Positions 47,737-55,783 of a DNA stretch of 64,000 bases are shown here, piece after piece. Position numbers and translations under genes: made by a program. Numbering within the stretch: the stretch's first letter is position 1; every line of letters begins with the position of its first letter. The notes under the pieces are model-generated. The model was given only the letters and a program-made list of their open reading frames with translations, ran no database searches and was not told where the DNA came from. Source of the stretch: Tardiphaga robiniae (GTDB taxonomy: Bacteria; Pseudomonadota; Alphaproteobacteria; Rhizobiales; Xanthobacteraceae). Where the stretch lies: positions 1 to 64,000 of the forward strand of contig NZ_JABMCJ010000079.1 of NCBI RefSeq assembly GCF_013359755.1, written 5' to 3'.

Positions 47737-49170
47737 ATGACAACAGCCCCAAACCCAGACGACTGCGTCCATGTGATCGGCGCGGGCCTTGCCGGCTCGG
47801 AAGCCGCCTGGCAGGTCGCCAATGCCGGCATCCCCGTGATCTTGCACGAGATGCGGCCGCACCAGATGACCGATGCCCATCGCACCGATGGCCTCGCCGA
47901 ACTGGTCTGCTCCAATTCCTTCCGTTCTGACGACGCGCTCAACAACGCTGTCGGCCTGCTGCACGCCGAAATGCGCAAGCTGGGCTCGCTGATCATGCGC
48001 TGCGCCGATGCCAACCAGGTGCCCGCCGGTGGTGCACTGGCAGTGGATCGCGACGGCTTCTCCGATGCCGTGACCAAGGCACTCAACGACCACCCGCTCA
48101 TCACCATCGACCGCGCCGAAGTCGCCGGCCTGCCGCCTTCCGACTGGCGCAATGTCATCGTCGCGACAGGGCCATTGACCTCAGCAGCGCTCGCGGACGG
48201 CATTCGTGGGCTGACCGACGAGAACGCGCTGGCCTTCTTCGATGCCATCGCACCGATTGTGCACAAAGACTCCATCGACATGGAGATCGCCTGGTTCCAG
48301 TCGCGCTACGACAAGGTCGGGCCCGGCGGCACCGGCGCCGACTACATCAACTGCCCGATGACCCATGAGCAATACGATGCCTTCATCGATGCGCTGCTGG
48401 CGGGCGAAAAGACCGACTTCAAGGAATGGGAAACCAACACGCCCTATTTCGACGGCTGCCTGCCCATCGAAGTGATGGCCGAGCGCGGCCGCGAGACGCT
48501 GCGTCACGGCCCGATGAAGCCAGTCGGCCTTACCAACCCGCGCGATCCCCTCGTGAAGCCCTACGCCATCGTGCAGCTGCGCCAGGACAACAAGCTCGGC
48601 ACGCTCTACAACATTGTCGGTTTCCAGACGAAGCTGAAATACGGCCCGCAGCAGCAGGCATTGCGGATGATCCCCGGCCTGCAGAATGCCGAATTCGCAC
48701 GGCTCGGCGGCCTGCATCGCAACACCTTCCTGAACTCGCCGAAGCTGCTCGACGAACAACTTCGCCTTAAGGCACAGCCGCGGCTGCGTTTCGCCGGCCA
48801 GATGACCGGCTGCGAAGGCTATGTGGAGTCCGCCAGCGTCGGCCTGATTGCCGGCCTCTACGCGGCGGCCGATGCCAAGCGCCAGTCGCTGGCGCCCCCG
48901 CCCGTGACGACAGCGCTGGGCTCGTTGCTCGGCCACATCACCGGCGGCCATATCGAAACCGTCGACGCAGGCCCGCGCTCTTTCCAGCCGATGAACATCA
49001 ATTTCGGCCTGTTCCCGCCGCTGGCTCAGGCGCCTACCAAGAAGCCCGACGGCTCGCGGCTGCGCGGCAACGAGAAGACCGTTGCCAAAAAGCAGGCGAT
49101 GAGCGTGCGGGCGCTGGCCGACATGGATGACTGGATTGCCGCCAGCCTGCCCGTTGCGGCCGCGGCATGA
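47737..49170 (+). CDS. trmFO: Folate-dependent tRNA (uracil-54) methyltransferase
   Basis: Methylates U54 in the tRNA T-loop, using methylenetetrahydrofolate and FAD. The 477-residue protein begins with an FAD-binding GxGxxG-type motif ([13 protein letters not shown]). Both functionally important cysteines are present, in ELVCSNSF and [15 protein letters not shown], and the end GHITGGH closes the flavin domain. Length and motifs are standard for TrmFO/Gid. It is followed 30 bases later by the kinase-fold fusion gene, likely on one transcript. Confidence 0.96.
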   Translation: MTTAPNPDDCVHVIGAGLAGSEAAWQVANAGIPVILHEMRPHQMTDAHRTDGLAELVCSNSFRSDDALNNAVGLLHAEMRKLGSLIMRCADANQVPAGGALAVDRDGFSDAVTKALNDHPLITIDRAEVAGLPPSDWRNVIVATGPLTSAALADGIRGLTDENALAFFDAIAPIVHKDSIDMEIAWFQSRYDKVGPGGTGADYINCPMTHEQYDAFIDALLAGEKTDFKEWETNTPYFDGCLPIEVMAERGRETLRHGPMKPVGLTNPRDPLVKPYAIVQLRQDNKLGTLYNIVGFQTKLKYGPQQQALRMIPGLQNAEFARLGGLHRNTFLNSPKLLDEQLRLKAQPRLRFAGQMTGCEGYVESASVGLIAGLYAAADAKRQSLAPPPVTTALGSLLGHITGGHIETVDAGPRSFQPMNINFGLFPPLAQAPTKKPDGSRLRGNEKTVAKKQAMSVRALADMDDWIAASLPVAAAA

Positions 49171-49200
49171 CGCCGGCGCTTTGAATTTCAGGATTGTTCG

Positions 49201-50304
49201 ATGAGTTTGCCGCCACAGGACGCCGCTGCGCTGTCCAAGACCTGGACCGAAGGCGTGTTGCTGAAACGCGACGTGTTCTCGACCGTCGAGCGCGGCCGCT
49301 ATCGCACGCCATCGGGCGAAGTCGATGCGGTGCTGCGCCGGCTCGATCAAGTGCCGTGGTGGTCATATCTGCTGGCGCTGCATCTGTTCACGCGGGAACG
49401 CCGCGCACTGACGCTGGCGCGCGATCTGCGCGTTGGACCGGAATTACTCTGGGCCGGCGACCGCGCGCTGGTGCGCGGCTTCATCGACGGCGTCGCGCTG
49501 CATCTCGCCAAGCCGCATCACGATGCGCGCTATTTCAAATCCGCGAAGCTCGCGCTGCGCAAGCTGCATCGCATGGGCGTGTGCCACAACGATCTCGCCA
49601 AGGAGCAGAACTGGCTGCGCGGCAGCGATGGCCTCGCCTACGTCACCGACTTCCAGCTCGCGGTCTGTTTCAAGTCTCGCAGCCAGTTATTTCGCATCGC
49701 GGCCTATGAAGACCTACGTCATCTCCTGAAGCACAAGCGGACTTACGCGCCGGAGCTGCTGACGCCGAAGGAAAAGGCGATTCTGGCGAAGAAGTCGCTG
49801 CCGGCACGGATCTGGCTGATGACCGGCAAGAAGGTCTATCGCGCCATCACCCGCGGCATCTTCAACTTCACCGACCGCGAGGGCGGCGGCAAGCGTCTGG
49901 TCAACGACGCGCCCCCTCTGCTCGAGATCATCAAGCAGAACCCGGCGGTGCGCGACGCATCGATCGTCGCCTTTGCCGACCGGCGCACTGGCGTCGGACT
50001 CTATGCTTTCGTGGAGGCCGATGACGTCGCGCTGGAAACGAAGCTGCAGGGTGAACTGGCTGCCGCAAAGGCTGCAAAGCCGCCTGAGCATCTGCAGGTC
50101 GTCGCAGCCCTGCCCCGCGACGCCTCAGGCCGCATTCGCACCGAGGTGCTGCAGCTCGTCGCGATGAACCAGGTCGATCTGCTGGAGCCGCTGATGACCA
50201 GCGACGCCGACCGCGCGTTCCTGAAGGGCATTCTGGAGTCGCGGAAGAACCTGCGGGATCGCTTCAACTTCGAGACGACCGACCAGAAGCTGACGTCACA
50301 CTGA
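49201..50304 (+). CDS. Kinase-fold protein fused to an AMP-binding-enzyme C-terminal domain
   Basis: A 367-residue two-part protein. Residues about 20-185 look like a RIO/lipopolysaccharide-kinase type fold: the catalytic loop is CHNDLAKEQNW (His129, Asp131) and the magnesium loop is VTDFQLAV (DFQ instead of DFG). Residues about 235-330 match the C-terminal subdomain of acyl-CoA synthetases: VRDASIVAFADRRTGVGLYA, then LPRDASGRIRTEVL, where the catalytic lysine of the usual SGK is Arg311. No AMP-binding N-terminal domain is present. It may phosphorylate a glycan or lipid, or sense acyl-adenylate; unknown. Confidence 0.75.
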   Translation: MSLPPQDAAALSKTWTEGVLLKRDVFSTVERGRYRTPSGEVDAVLRRLDQVPWWSYLLALHLFTRERRALTLARDLRVGPELLWAGDRALVRGFIDGVALHLAKPHHDARYFKSAKLALRKLHRMGVCHNDLAKEQNWLRGSDGLAYVTDFQLAVCFKSRSQLFRIAAYEDLRHLLKHKRTYAPELLTPKEKAILAKKSLPARIWLMTGKKVYRAITRGIFNFTDREGGGKRLVNDAPPLLEIIKQNPAVRDASIVAFADRRTGVGLYAFVEADDVALETKLQGELAAAKAAKPPEHLQVVAALPRDASGRIRTEVLQLVAMNQVDLLEPLMTSDADRAFLKGILESRKNLRDRFNFETTDQKLTSH

Positions 50305-51141
50305 GCGCGAGGCGCGCCAGAGTGTCCACAGGGTCCGCAGCCGCGATCTGACATGGAGCTCAAACGGATCGTGATCCGGTCGCACCATCTGCGCCAGATC
50401 GTGCTTCACCAGCGCCACAGGCAGGAACGCCCTACGCGCAGCCGGCGACACATCGGCGAGCATTCCCTGCGCTGTCGCGAGCTGCTCCTGCGCGCCTGAT
50501 ATCAGCCGATCCAGCGTTGTACGGATGCCCGGTGTCATCTTGCCGGCAAAGATCTGATCGGCGCTGCTGCCGTTCTGCAGGAGCATGTCCTGGGGAACGA
50601 ACAATTGCCGCCGCATCGTGTCATAGGGCAGACGCGTAATGATCCACGCGACGCCTTGGGCCAGCCCGGCATGCTCGGCGACATGAGCGCTGGCCTCAGA
50701 CCCGTCGCCAAGGATCTTGGCCGATGAGAACAGCAAAGTCCCGAGCGTATCGCGAAAGTGGCTCTCGAGCAGCGCGAGATCTGGCATCGGGTCGTTGTAG
50801 AGATCGAAGATGTGCACATCGATCAGCTTGGACAGCCTGTCGACGGAAAGATCGTGCGCGCGGATCGCCAGAAGTAATTCGGCAGCAACGGGGTTCTGTT
50901 CGACATCGCCATGACCTGCGCCGGCCAGCATATCGGTCCACCATTGCAACCGGATCTCGCCAGGCAACGGTTGTTTCACGAGCTCGCGGACGCGGGTAAT
51001 TTCCGTATTGAACGCATAGAGCGCCAGCAGCGAACGGCGCTTGTCGGCAGGCACGAACAAGGTCGCCGCGTAGCGGTCAAAGTCGTGGCTGCGCACCAAC
51101 TCCGCGCAGAAAGCCGCGGAGCTCTGATCAGCACCACTCAT
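50296..51141 (-). CDS. Squalene/phytoene-synthase-fold protein (NDUFAF6-like)
   Basis: A 281-residue isoprenoid-synthase fold. The segments YAFNTEITRVREL, RLQWWTDML and DLYNDPMPDL replace the DxxxD pairs of true phytoene synthases, so prenyl transfer is doubtful. In mitochondria the related NDUFAF6 is a complex I assembly factor. It overlaps the upstream Mth938-like gene by ATGA and the convergent kinase-fold gene by nine bases. Together with the Mth938-like gene and secDF it forms a conserved alphaproteobacterial group. The complex I role is inferred from homology. Confidence 0.75.
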   Translation of the reverse strand: MSGADQSSAAFCAELVRSHDFDRYAATLFVPADKRRSLLALYAFNTEITRVRELVKQPLPGEIRLQWWTDMLAGAGHGDVEQNPVAAELLLAIRAHDLSVDRLSKLIDVHIFDLYNDPMPDLALLESHFRDTLGTLLFSSAKILGDGSEASAHVAEHAGLAQGVAWIITRLPYDTMRRQLFVPQDMLLQNGSSADQIFAGKMTPGIRTTLDRLISGAQEQLATAQGMLADVSPAARRAFLPVALVKHDLAQMVRPDHDPFELHVRSRLRTLWTLWRASRSV

Positions 51142-51521
51142 GGCACCGCGATCAGCGCAGCGGCAACGCGGCGGCGCTCGCCCATCATCACGTTATAGGT
51201 GCGGATCGCAGGACCAGTCTGCATCGCATCGATCACTACATGCAGATTGCGCAAGGCGTTGCGCAGGTCGTTCGGGACGATCCAGACCTCATTGCCGGTG
51301 CCGATGATCAGCGTGTCGATGCCTGCCGCGCCTTCGAACACGCGCCGCAGAGAATGGCGGTCGATGTCACTGGCCCTGGTGACCGACCACGCCCACACCG
51401 CATCGGGCAGACACAGCAGCGAGCCCTGATGCGACATAGTGTCGAAGTGGAAGCCGCCCTTGCCGTAGGCTTCGATGGCGGCCGAGCGCGGAAGGTGCGG
51501 CGCTTCGGGATCGACCGGCAT
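51138..51521 (-). CDS. Mth938-like (DUF498) domain protein, NDUFAF3-like
   Basis: A 127-residue protein covering one Mth938 domain: AIEAYGKGGFHF at the start, TLIIGTGNEVWIVPNDL in the core, and TYNVMMGERRRVAAALI at the end. The human homologue NDUFAF3 is a complex I assembly factor, and its bacterial relatives are known to lie next to secDF. Here it starts one base after the secF stop and overlaps the NDUFAF6-like gene by ATGA, so it is tightly coupled to both. Confidence 0.85.
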   Translation of the reverse strand: MPVDPEAPHLPRSAAIEAYGKGGFHFDTMSHQGSLLCLPDAVWAWSVTRASDIDRHSLRRVFEGAAGIDTLIIGTGNEVWIVPNDLRNALRNLHVVIDAMQTGPAIRTYNVMMGERRRVAAALIAVP

Positions 51522-51522
51522 C

Positions 51523-52539
51523 TCAGGGCTTCGGCTTCGCGGCTGGCTTGTCGGCGTCTTCGCGGTGTTCGCCGACGCCGAGATAGATCAGCAGCGGCGC
51601 CGCGATGAAGATCGAGGTGTAGGTACCGACCAGCACGACGCCGAAGATCATGACGGCGGTGAAGGAGTGGATCGCCTGGCCGCCAAACGCGTAGAGTGCC
51701 AGCAGCGCCAGCGTCACGGTGACGTGGGTGATGATCGAACGCGACAGCGTCGAATTGATCGACTCGTTCAGCAGCTCCGGCATCGGCATCTTCTTATAGC
51801 GACGCAGAATCTCGCGAATACGATCGTAGATGACCACGGTGTCATTCAGCGAATAACCGAGAATGGTCAGCAGCGCCGCAATACTGGTGAGATCGAAGTC
51901 GACCTGCGTGATCGACATAAAGCCGATGGTCAGCACGATATCGTGGACGTTGGCGATCATGGCGCCCAAGGCGAACTGCCATTCGAAGCGGAACCAGAGA
52001 TAGATCAGGATGCCCATGATCGCGACAATCAGGCCGAGCATGCCATAAGCCAGCAATTCGCCGGAGACGCGCGGACCCACCACTTCGACGCGGCGATATT
52101 CGACGCTGTCACCGAGGGCTGCACGAACCTTCTGAACGGCAGCCTGCTGCGCGGCATCGCCACCCGGCTGTTCGGCCAGACGGATCAGCACGTCGGCCGC
52201 GCCGCCGAACTGCTGCAGCTGCACGTCGCCGAGTTGCAGGGCGGCGAGCGTCGAGCGCATCGCGCTGATATCGGCCGTACCGGATTTGGCCTGGACTTCG
52301 AGCAGCGTGCCACCCTTGAAGTCGATGCCGAAATTCAGTCCGTGCGTGAAGAACAGCACGATGGCGAGGATCGACAGCAGCGCCGAGATCGGAAACGAGA
52401 TCCGGCGGAAGCGCGTGAAATCGAACTTCGTATCGTCGGGGACGATGCGGAGCGACGGCAACAGATCGAAGATCGCCACGATCGACAGAATGACGATCAG
52501 CGCGCCCAGACCTGCCAGAACCATTTGTGTCGTTGTCAA
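51523..52539 (-). CDS. secF: Protein translocase subunit SecF
   Basis: Inner-membrane partner of SecD that uses the proton gradient to pull exported proteins through SecYEG. The 338-residue protein has six membrane helices, the periplasmic P4-type domain with FGIDFKGGTLLEV, and TILGYSLNDTVVIYDRIRE in the core. The TTG at 52539 follows GGAG by six bases; ATG at 52524 is the alternative, shorter by five residues. It follows secD with 16 bases between. Confidence 0.95.
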   Translation of the reverse strand: MTTTQMVLAGLGALIVILSIVAIFDLLPSLRIVPDDTKFDFTRFRRISFPISALLSILAIVLFFTHGLNFGIDFKGGTLLEVQAKSGTADISAMRSTLAALQLGDVQLQQFGGAADVLIRLAEQPGGDAAQQAAVQKVRAALGDSVEYRRVEVVGPRVSGELLAYGMLGLIVAIMGILIYLWFRFEWQFALGAMIANVHDIVLTIGFMSITQVDFDLTSIAALLTILGYSLNDTVVIYDRIREILRRYKKMPMPELLNESINSTLSRSIITHVTVTLALLALYAFGGQAIHSFTAVMIFGVVLVGTYTSIFIAAPLLIYLGVGEHREDADKPAAKPKP

Positions 52540-52555
52540 AATCTGCTCCGTAAAC

Positions 52556-54154
52556 TCAAATCGGCACGCTGGTCGGCCGCTTCCACCTGACCCAGCCGGC
52601 GACGATCAGACGGGTCACGGTGAAGGCCGTGAAAACCGTTGTGATGATGCCAATGCCAAAGGTCACGGCGAAGCCGCGGACCGGTCCGGTGCCGATGTAA
52701 AACAGCACCGCAGCGGCGATGAAGGTCGTGATGTTGGAATCCAGAATGGTCGCCAGCGCGCGCTTGAAGCCGGCATCGATCGCCGAAATGGCGGTGCGGC
52801 CGGCGCGCAATTCCTCGCGGATGCGCTCATAGATCAGCACGTTGGAGTCCACGGCGATGCCGACTGTCAGCACGATGCCGGCGATACCGGGCAGCGTCAG
52901 CGTGGCGTTGAGCAGCGACAGGATGCCGAAGATCATCAGCACGTTGATGGTCACCGCGATGTTGGCGAACAGGCCGAACAGGCGGTAGGTCAGCAGCATG
53001 AAGACGATGACGAGGATCGAGCCGACATAGGCCGCAAGCTCGCCCTTGGCGATCGAGTCGGCGCCGAGGCCGGGGCCAACGGTACGCTCCTCGATGATGC
53101 TGAGCGGCGCAGGCAGCGCGCCGGCACGCAGCAGGATCGCGAGATCATTGGCGCCCTGCACCGTGAAGCTGCCGGATATCTGGCCGGAGCCGCCGGTGAT
53201 CGGCTCGCGAATGACCGGGGCGGAGACCACTTCGTTATCGAGCACAATGGCGAAGGGCAGATTGACGTTCTTCACCGTGGCATCGGCGAACTTGCGGGCG
53301 CCGGACGTGTTGAAGCGGAACGAGACGATCGGCTCGTTGGTGCGCTGATCGAAGCCCGGCTGCGCATCGGTCAGGTCAGCGCCCGAGACCAGCACTTCCT
53401 TCTTCACGAGATACGGCGTCTTCGGAGACTGCGAGCTCATCAAGAGTTCGGAGTCCGGCGGCACCCTGCCTTGTGCCTGCTCGGCCGGGAGCGAGGTGTC
53501 GACCATGCGGAAGTCGAGCTTCGCGGTCTTGCCCAGCAATTCCTTGAGGCGAGTCGGGTCCTGTAGGCCCGGCACCTGCACCAGGATGCGATCGAGGCCC
53601 TGACGCTGGATCAGCGGTTCGACGGTACCGAGTTCGTTGACGCGGCGCTCGACGATCTGAATCGACTGTTCGACCGACTGGCGGATGCGGTCATTGATCG
53701 CTGCCGGCGGCACCGAAAGGCGGATCAGGCCGTTGCCGGCATCCGACACTTCGAGGCTGCGCTGGCCGCTCTGCCCCATCAGGCCGCCGAGCGGCTGCGA
53801 CAGTTCACGCAGCTTGGTGAGCGCGGTCTGATACTCGGTGTCCTTGGTGATACGGACTTCGACATTGTCGCCGCGAACGCCAAGGCCGGTATAGACGATC
53901 TTGGCGTCACGCAGTGTGCGGCGGACGTCGTCGCGCACCTGATCGAGCTTGTCCTTCTTGACCGAATTGGCATCGACTTCGAGCAGGATGTGCGAGCCGC
54001 CCTGCAAGTCGAGGCCCAGCACCAGATGGCGCTGCGCCCATTTCGGCCAGGTTTTCACGGTAGCTTCGGGGAAGAAATTCGGAACCGCGCACAGGCAGAC
54101 CACGAGCGCCGTCAGAATGACCGCCAGCGCCTTCCACCGCGTGAAATACAACAT
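52556..54154 (-). CDS. secD: Protein translocase subunit SecD
   Basis: Large partner of SecF in the translocon motor. The 532-residue protein has an N-terminal helix, the periplasmic base with LGLDLQGGSHILLEVD, the PGIAGIVLTVGIAVDSNVLIYERI core and six membrane helices. Length is shorter than E. coli SecD, as is normal in alphaproteobacteria. It lies 44 bases after yajC and 16 before secF. Start ATG at 54154. Confidence 0.96.
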   Translation of the reverse strand: MLYFTRWKALAVILTALVVCLCAVPNFFPEATVKTWPKWAQRHLVLGLDLQGGSHILLEVDANSVKKDKLDQVRDDVRRTLRDAKIVYTGLGVRGDNVEVRITKDTEYQTALTKLRELSQPLGGLMGQSGQRSLEVSDAGNGLIRLSVPPAAINDRIRQSVEQSIQIVERRVNELGTVEPLIQRQGLDRILVQVPGLQDPTRLKELLGKTAKLDFRMVDTSLPAEQAQGRVPPDSELLMSSQSPKTPYLVKKEVLVSGADLTDAQPGFDQRTNEPIVSFRFNTSGARKFADATVKNVNLPFAIVLDNEVVSAPVIREPITGGSGQISGSFTVQGANDLAILLRAGALPAPLSIIEERTVGPGLGADSIAKGELAAYVGSILVIVFMLLTYRLFGLFANIAVTINVLMIFGILSLLNATLTLPGIAGIVLTVGIAVDSNVLIYERIREELRAGRTAISAIDAGFKRALATILDSNITTFIAAAVLFYIGTGPVRGFAVTFGIGIITTVFTAFTVTRLIVAGWVRWKRPTSVPI

Positions 54155-54198
54155 CGAGATGATCCGTCAGATTCTTGAAATGGCGACGCGCAAACGCA

Positions 54199-54570
54199 TC
54201 AGCTCGCGGCCGCGTCGTCCTTGGCATCAGCCTTGTCCGCCTTCTCCTTGGCGGGCTCACCCTTGGTGCGCACGCCTGAGATCATCGTGCGGAGCTGACG
54301 TACGCGAACGCCTTCAGCGAGTTCGAACTCGACCTGCTCGTCGTCGACCACCTTGGTGACCTTGCCGACGAGACCGCCCGAGGTGACGATGGTGTCGCCG
54401 CGACGGATGTTCTTCACCATCTCGGCGTGGTCCTTCACCTTCTTCTGCTGCGGACGCAGGATCAGGAAATACATGATCACGAAGATCAGCGCGAAAGGCA
54501 GCAGCGACATCAGCATGCTGTTGGTGTCGCCGCCGGCTGCAGCCTGGGCAAACGCAGGGGTAATGAACAT
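54199..54570 (-). CDS. yajC: Preprotein translocase subunit YajC
   Basis: A 123-residue auxiliary component of the SecDF-YajC complex. One membrane helix (SLLPFALIFVIMYFLILRPQ, about residues 22-41) is followed by the cytoplasmic YajC domain (GGLVGKVTKVVDDEQVEFEL) and a charged Lys/Asp-rich tail. AGGA lies seven bases before the ATG at 54570. It is the first gene of the yajC-secD-secF group. Confidence 0.95.
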   Translation of the reverse strand: MFITPAFAQAAAGGDTNSMLMSLLPFALIFVIMYFLILRPQQKKVKDHAEMVKNIRRGDTIVTSGGLVGKVTKVVDDEQVEFELAEGVRVRQLRTMISGVRTKGEPAKEKADKADAKDDAAAS

Positions 54571-54764
54571 CGGGAAGTCCTCGTAAACGCTGGGGAATAA
54601 ACCGGCGACGCGTCGGCGTTCGGCCGGTTTGGGTAAATTCGCGCGGACTATAGCGGCCGGCGTCCCAATTGCAACGCCGGTAAACCCTCTGATTTGTCTG
54701 CGATTTGTACCGCTTGCGGATGTGTTCCGGGCTCGATATGGGTGCGCGCCGAGGAAAGTCAAAA

Positions 54765-55736
54765 ATGTCAAAAAAGCCCAATAAAACAAGCCGCCGCCCT
54801 GCCCAAAAGGCTCCCGCGGCCCGCACGACGAAGACCGCGGCAAAACGTCCGCGACCAGCCGCCGCTCCCCCGATGGAGGAGCGGATCGCGCTCGCCCTCG
54901 AAGCAATTGCCGCGGGTATGGCTGCCACGGCGCCGAAGCGCTCCAATGCCGATTCTCTGGCCAGCGCCGAGGCCTTCATCTGGCATCCCGACGGCCGCCT
55001 GGCTCCCGTACCGAAGGTCAGCCGGGTCGATATTGGCCTGCTGCAGGGCATCAATCAGCAGGTCGACACTCTGATCGAGAACACCCGGCGTTTCGCCAAC
55101 GGCCTGCCGGCCAACAACGCGCTGCTTTGGGGCGCGCGCGGCATGGGCAAGTCATCACTGGTCAAGGCCGCGCATGCCTCGGTCAATGCCAGCAAGTCCG
55201 TCGCCGGCCGCCTCAAGCTGGTCGAGATCCATCGCGAGGACATCGAGAGCCTGCCGGCGCTGATGGAACAGATCCGCGCCTCGGATTTCTATTTCATCGT
55301 GTTCTGCGATGATCTGTCTTTCGACGGCAACGATGCGTCCTACAAATCGCTGAAAGCCGTATTGGAAGGCGGCATCGAAGGCCGGCCGGACAACGTGATC
55401 CTCTATGCGACCTCGAACCGCCGCCATCTTCTGGCGCGCGAGATGATCGAGAACGAACGCTCGACCGCGATCAATCCCGGCGAAGCCGTCGAGGAGAAGG
55501 TGTCCCTGTCGGATCGTTTCGGCCTCTGGCTCGGCTTCCACAAATGCAGCCAGGACGAATATCTCGACATGGTGCGCGGCTATTGCAGCCATTACGGCAT
55601 CAAGACCGACGCCGCCGAACTGGAACGCGACGCGCTGGAATGGTCGACCACCCGCGGCTCGCGATCAGGTCGCGTGGCCTGGCAGTTCGTGCAGGAGCTC
55701 GCAGGACGCCTGGGCGTGAAGCTGACCACAAAGTAA
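54765..55736 (+). CDS. DUF815-family P-loop ATPase
   Basis: A 323-residue AAA-type ATPase. After a basic Lys/Ala/Pro tail, Walker A is LLWGARGMGKSSLVKA (about residues 118-133), Walker B is FYFIVFCDDLSFD, and a sensor asparagine sits in YATSNRRHL. The DUF815 family is of unknown function and widely conserved beside sec genes in Rhizobiales. GAGGAAA precedes the ATG at 54765. It is divergent from yajC and convergent with metE; a 13-bp hairpin separates it from metE. Confidence 0.85.
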   Translation: MSKKPNKTSRRPAQKAPAARTTKTAAKRPRPAAAPPMEERIALALEAIAAGMAATAPKRSNADSLASAEAFIWHPDGRLAPVPKVSRVDIGLLQGINQQVDTLIENTRRFANGLPANNALLWGARGMGKSSLVKAAHASVNASKSVAGRLKLVEIHREDIESLPALMEQIRASDFYFIVFCDDLSFDGNDASYKSLKAVLEGGIEGRPDNVILYATSNRRHLLAREMIENERSTAINPGEAVEEKVSLSDRFGLWLGFHKCSQDEYLDMVRGYCSHYGIKTDAAELERDALEWSTTRGSRSGRVAWQFVQELAGRLGVKLTTK

Positions 55737-55741
55737 AGGCA

Positions 55742-55774
55742 AATGCCGCCCCGTCATGACAACGGGGCGGCATT
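55742..55774. terminator. Hairpin between DUF815 ATPase and metE
   Basis: AATGCCGCCCCGT and ACGGGGCGGCATT form a perfect 13-bp stem around CATGACA. It lies between two convergent genes and could terminate both. Confidence 0.75.
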
Positions 55775-55783
55775 CGACTCGCC

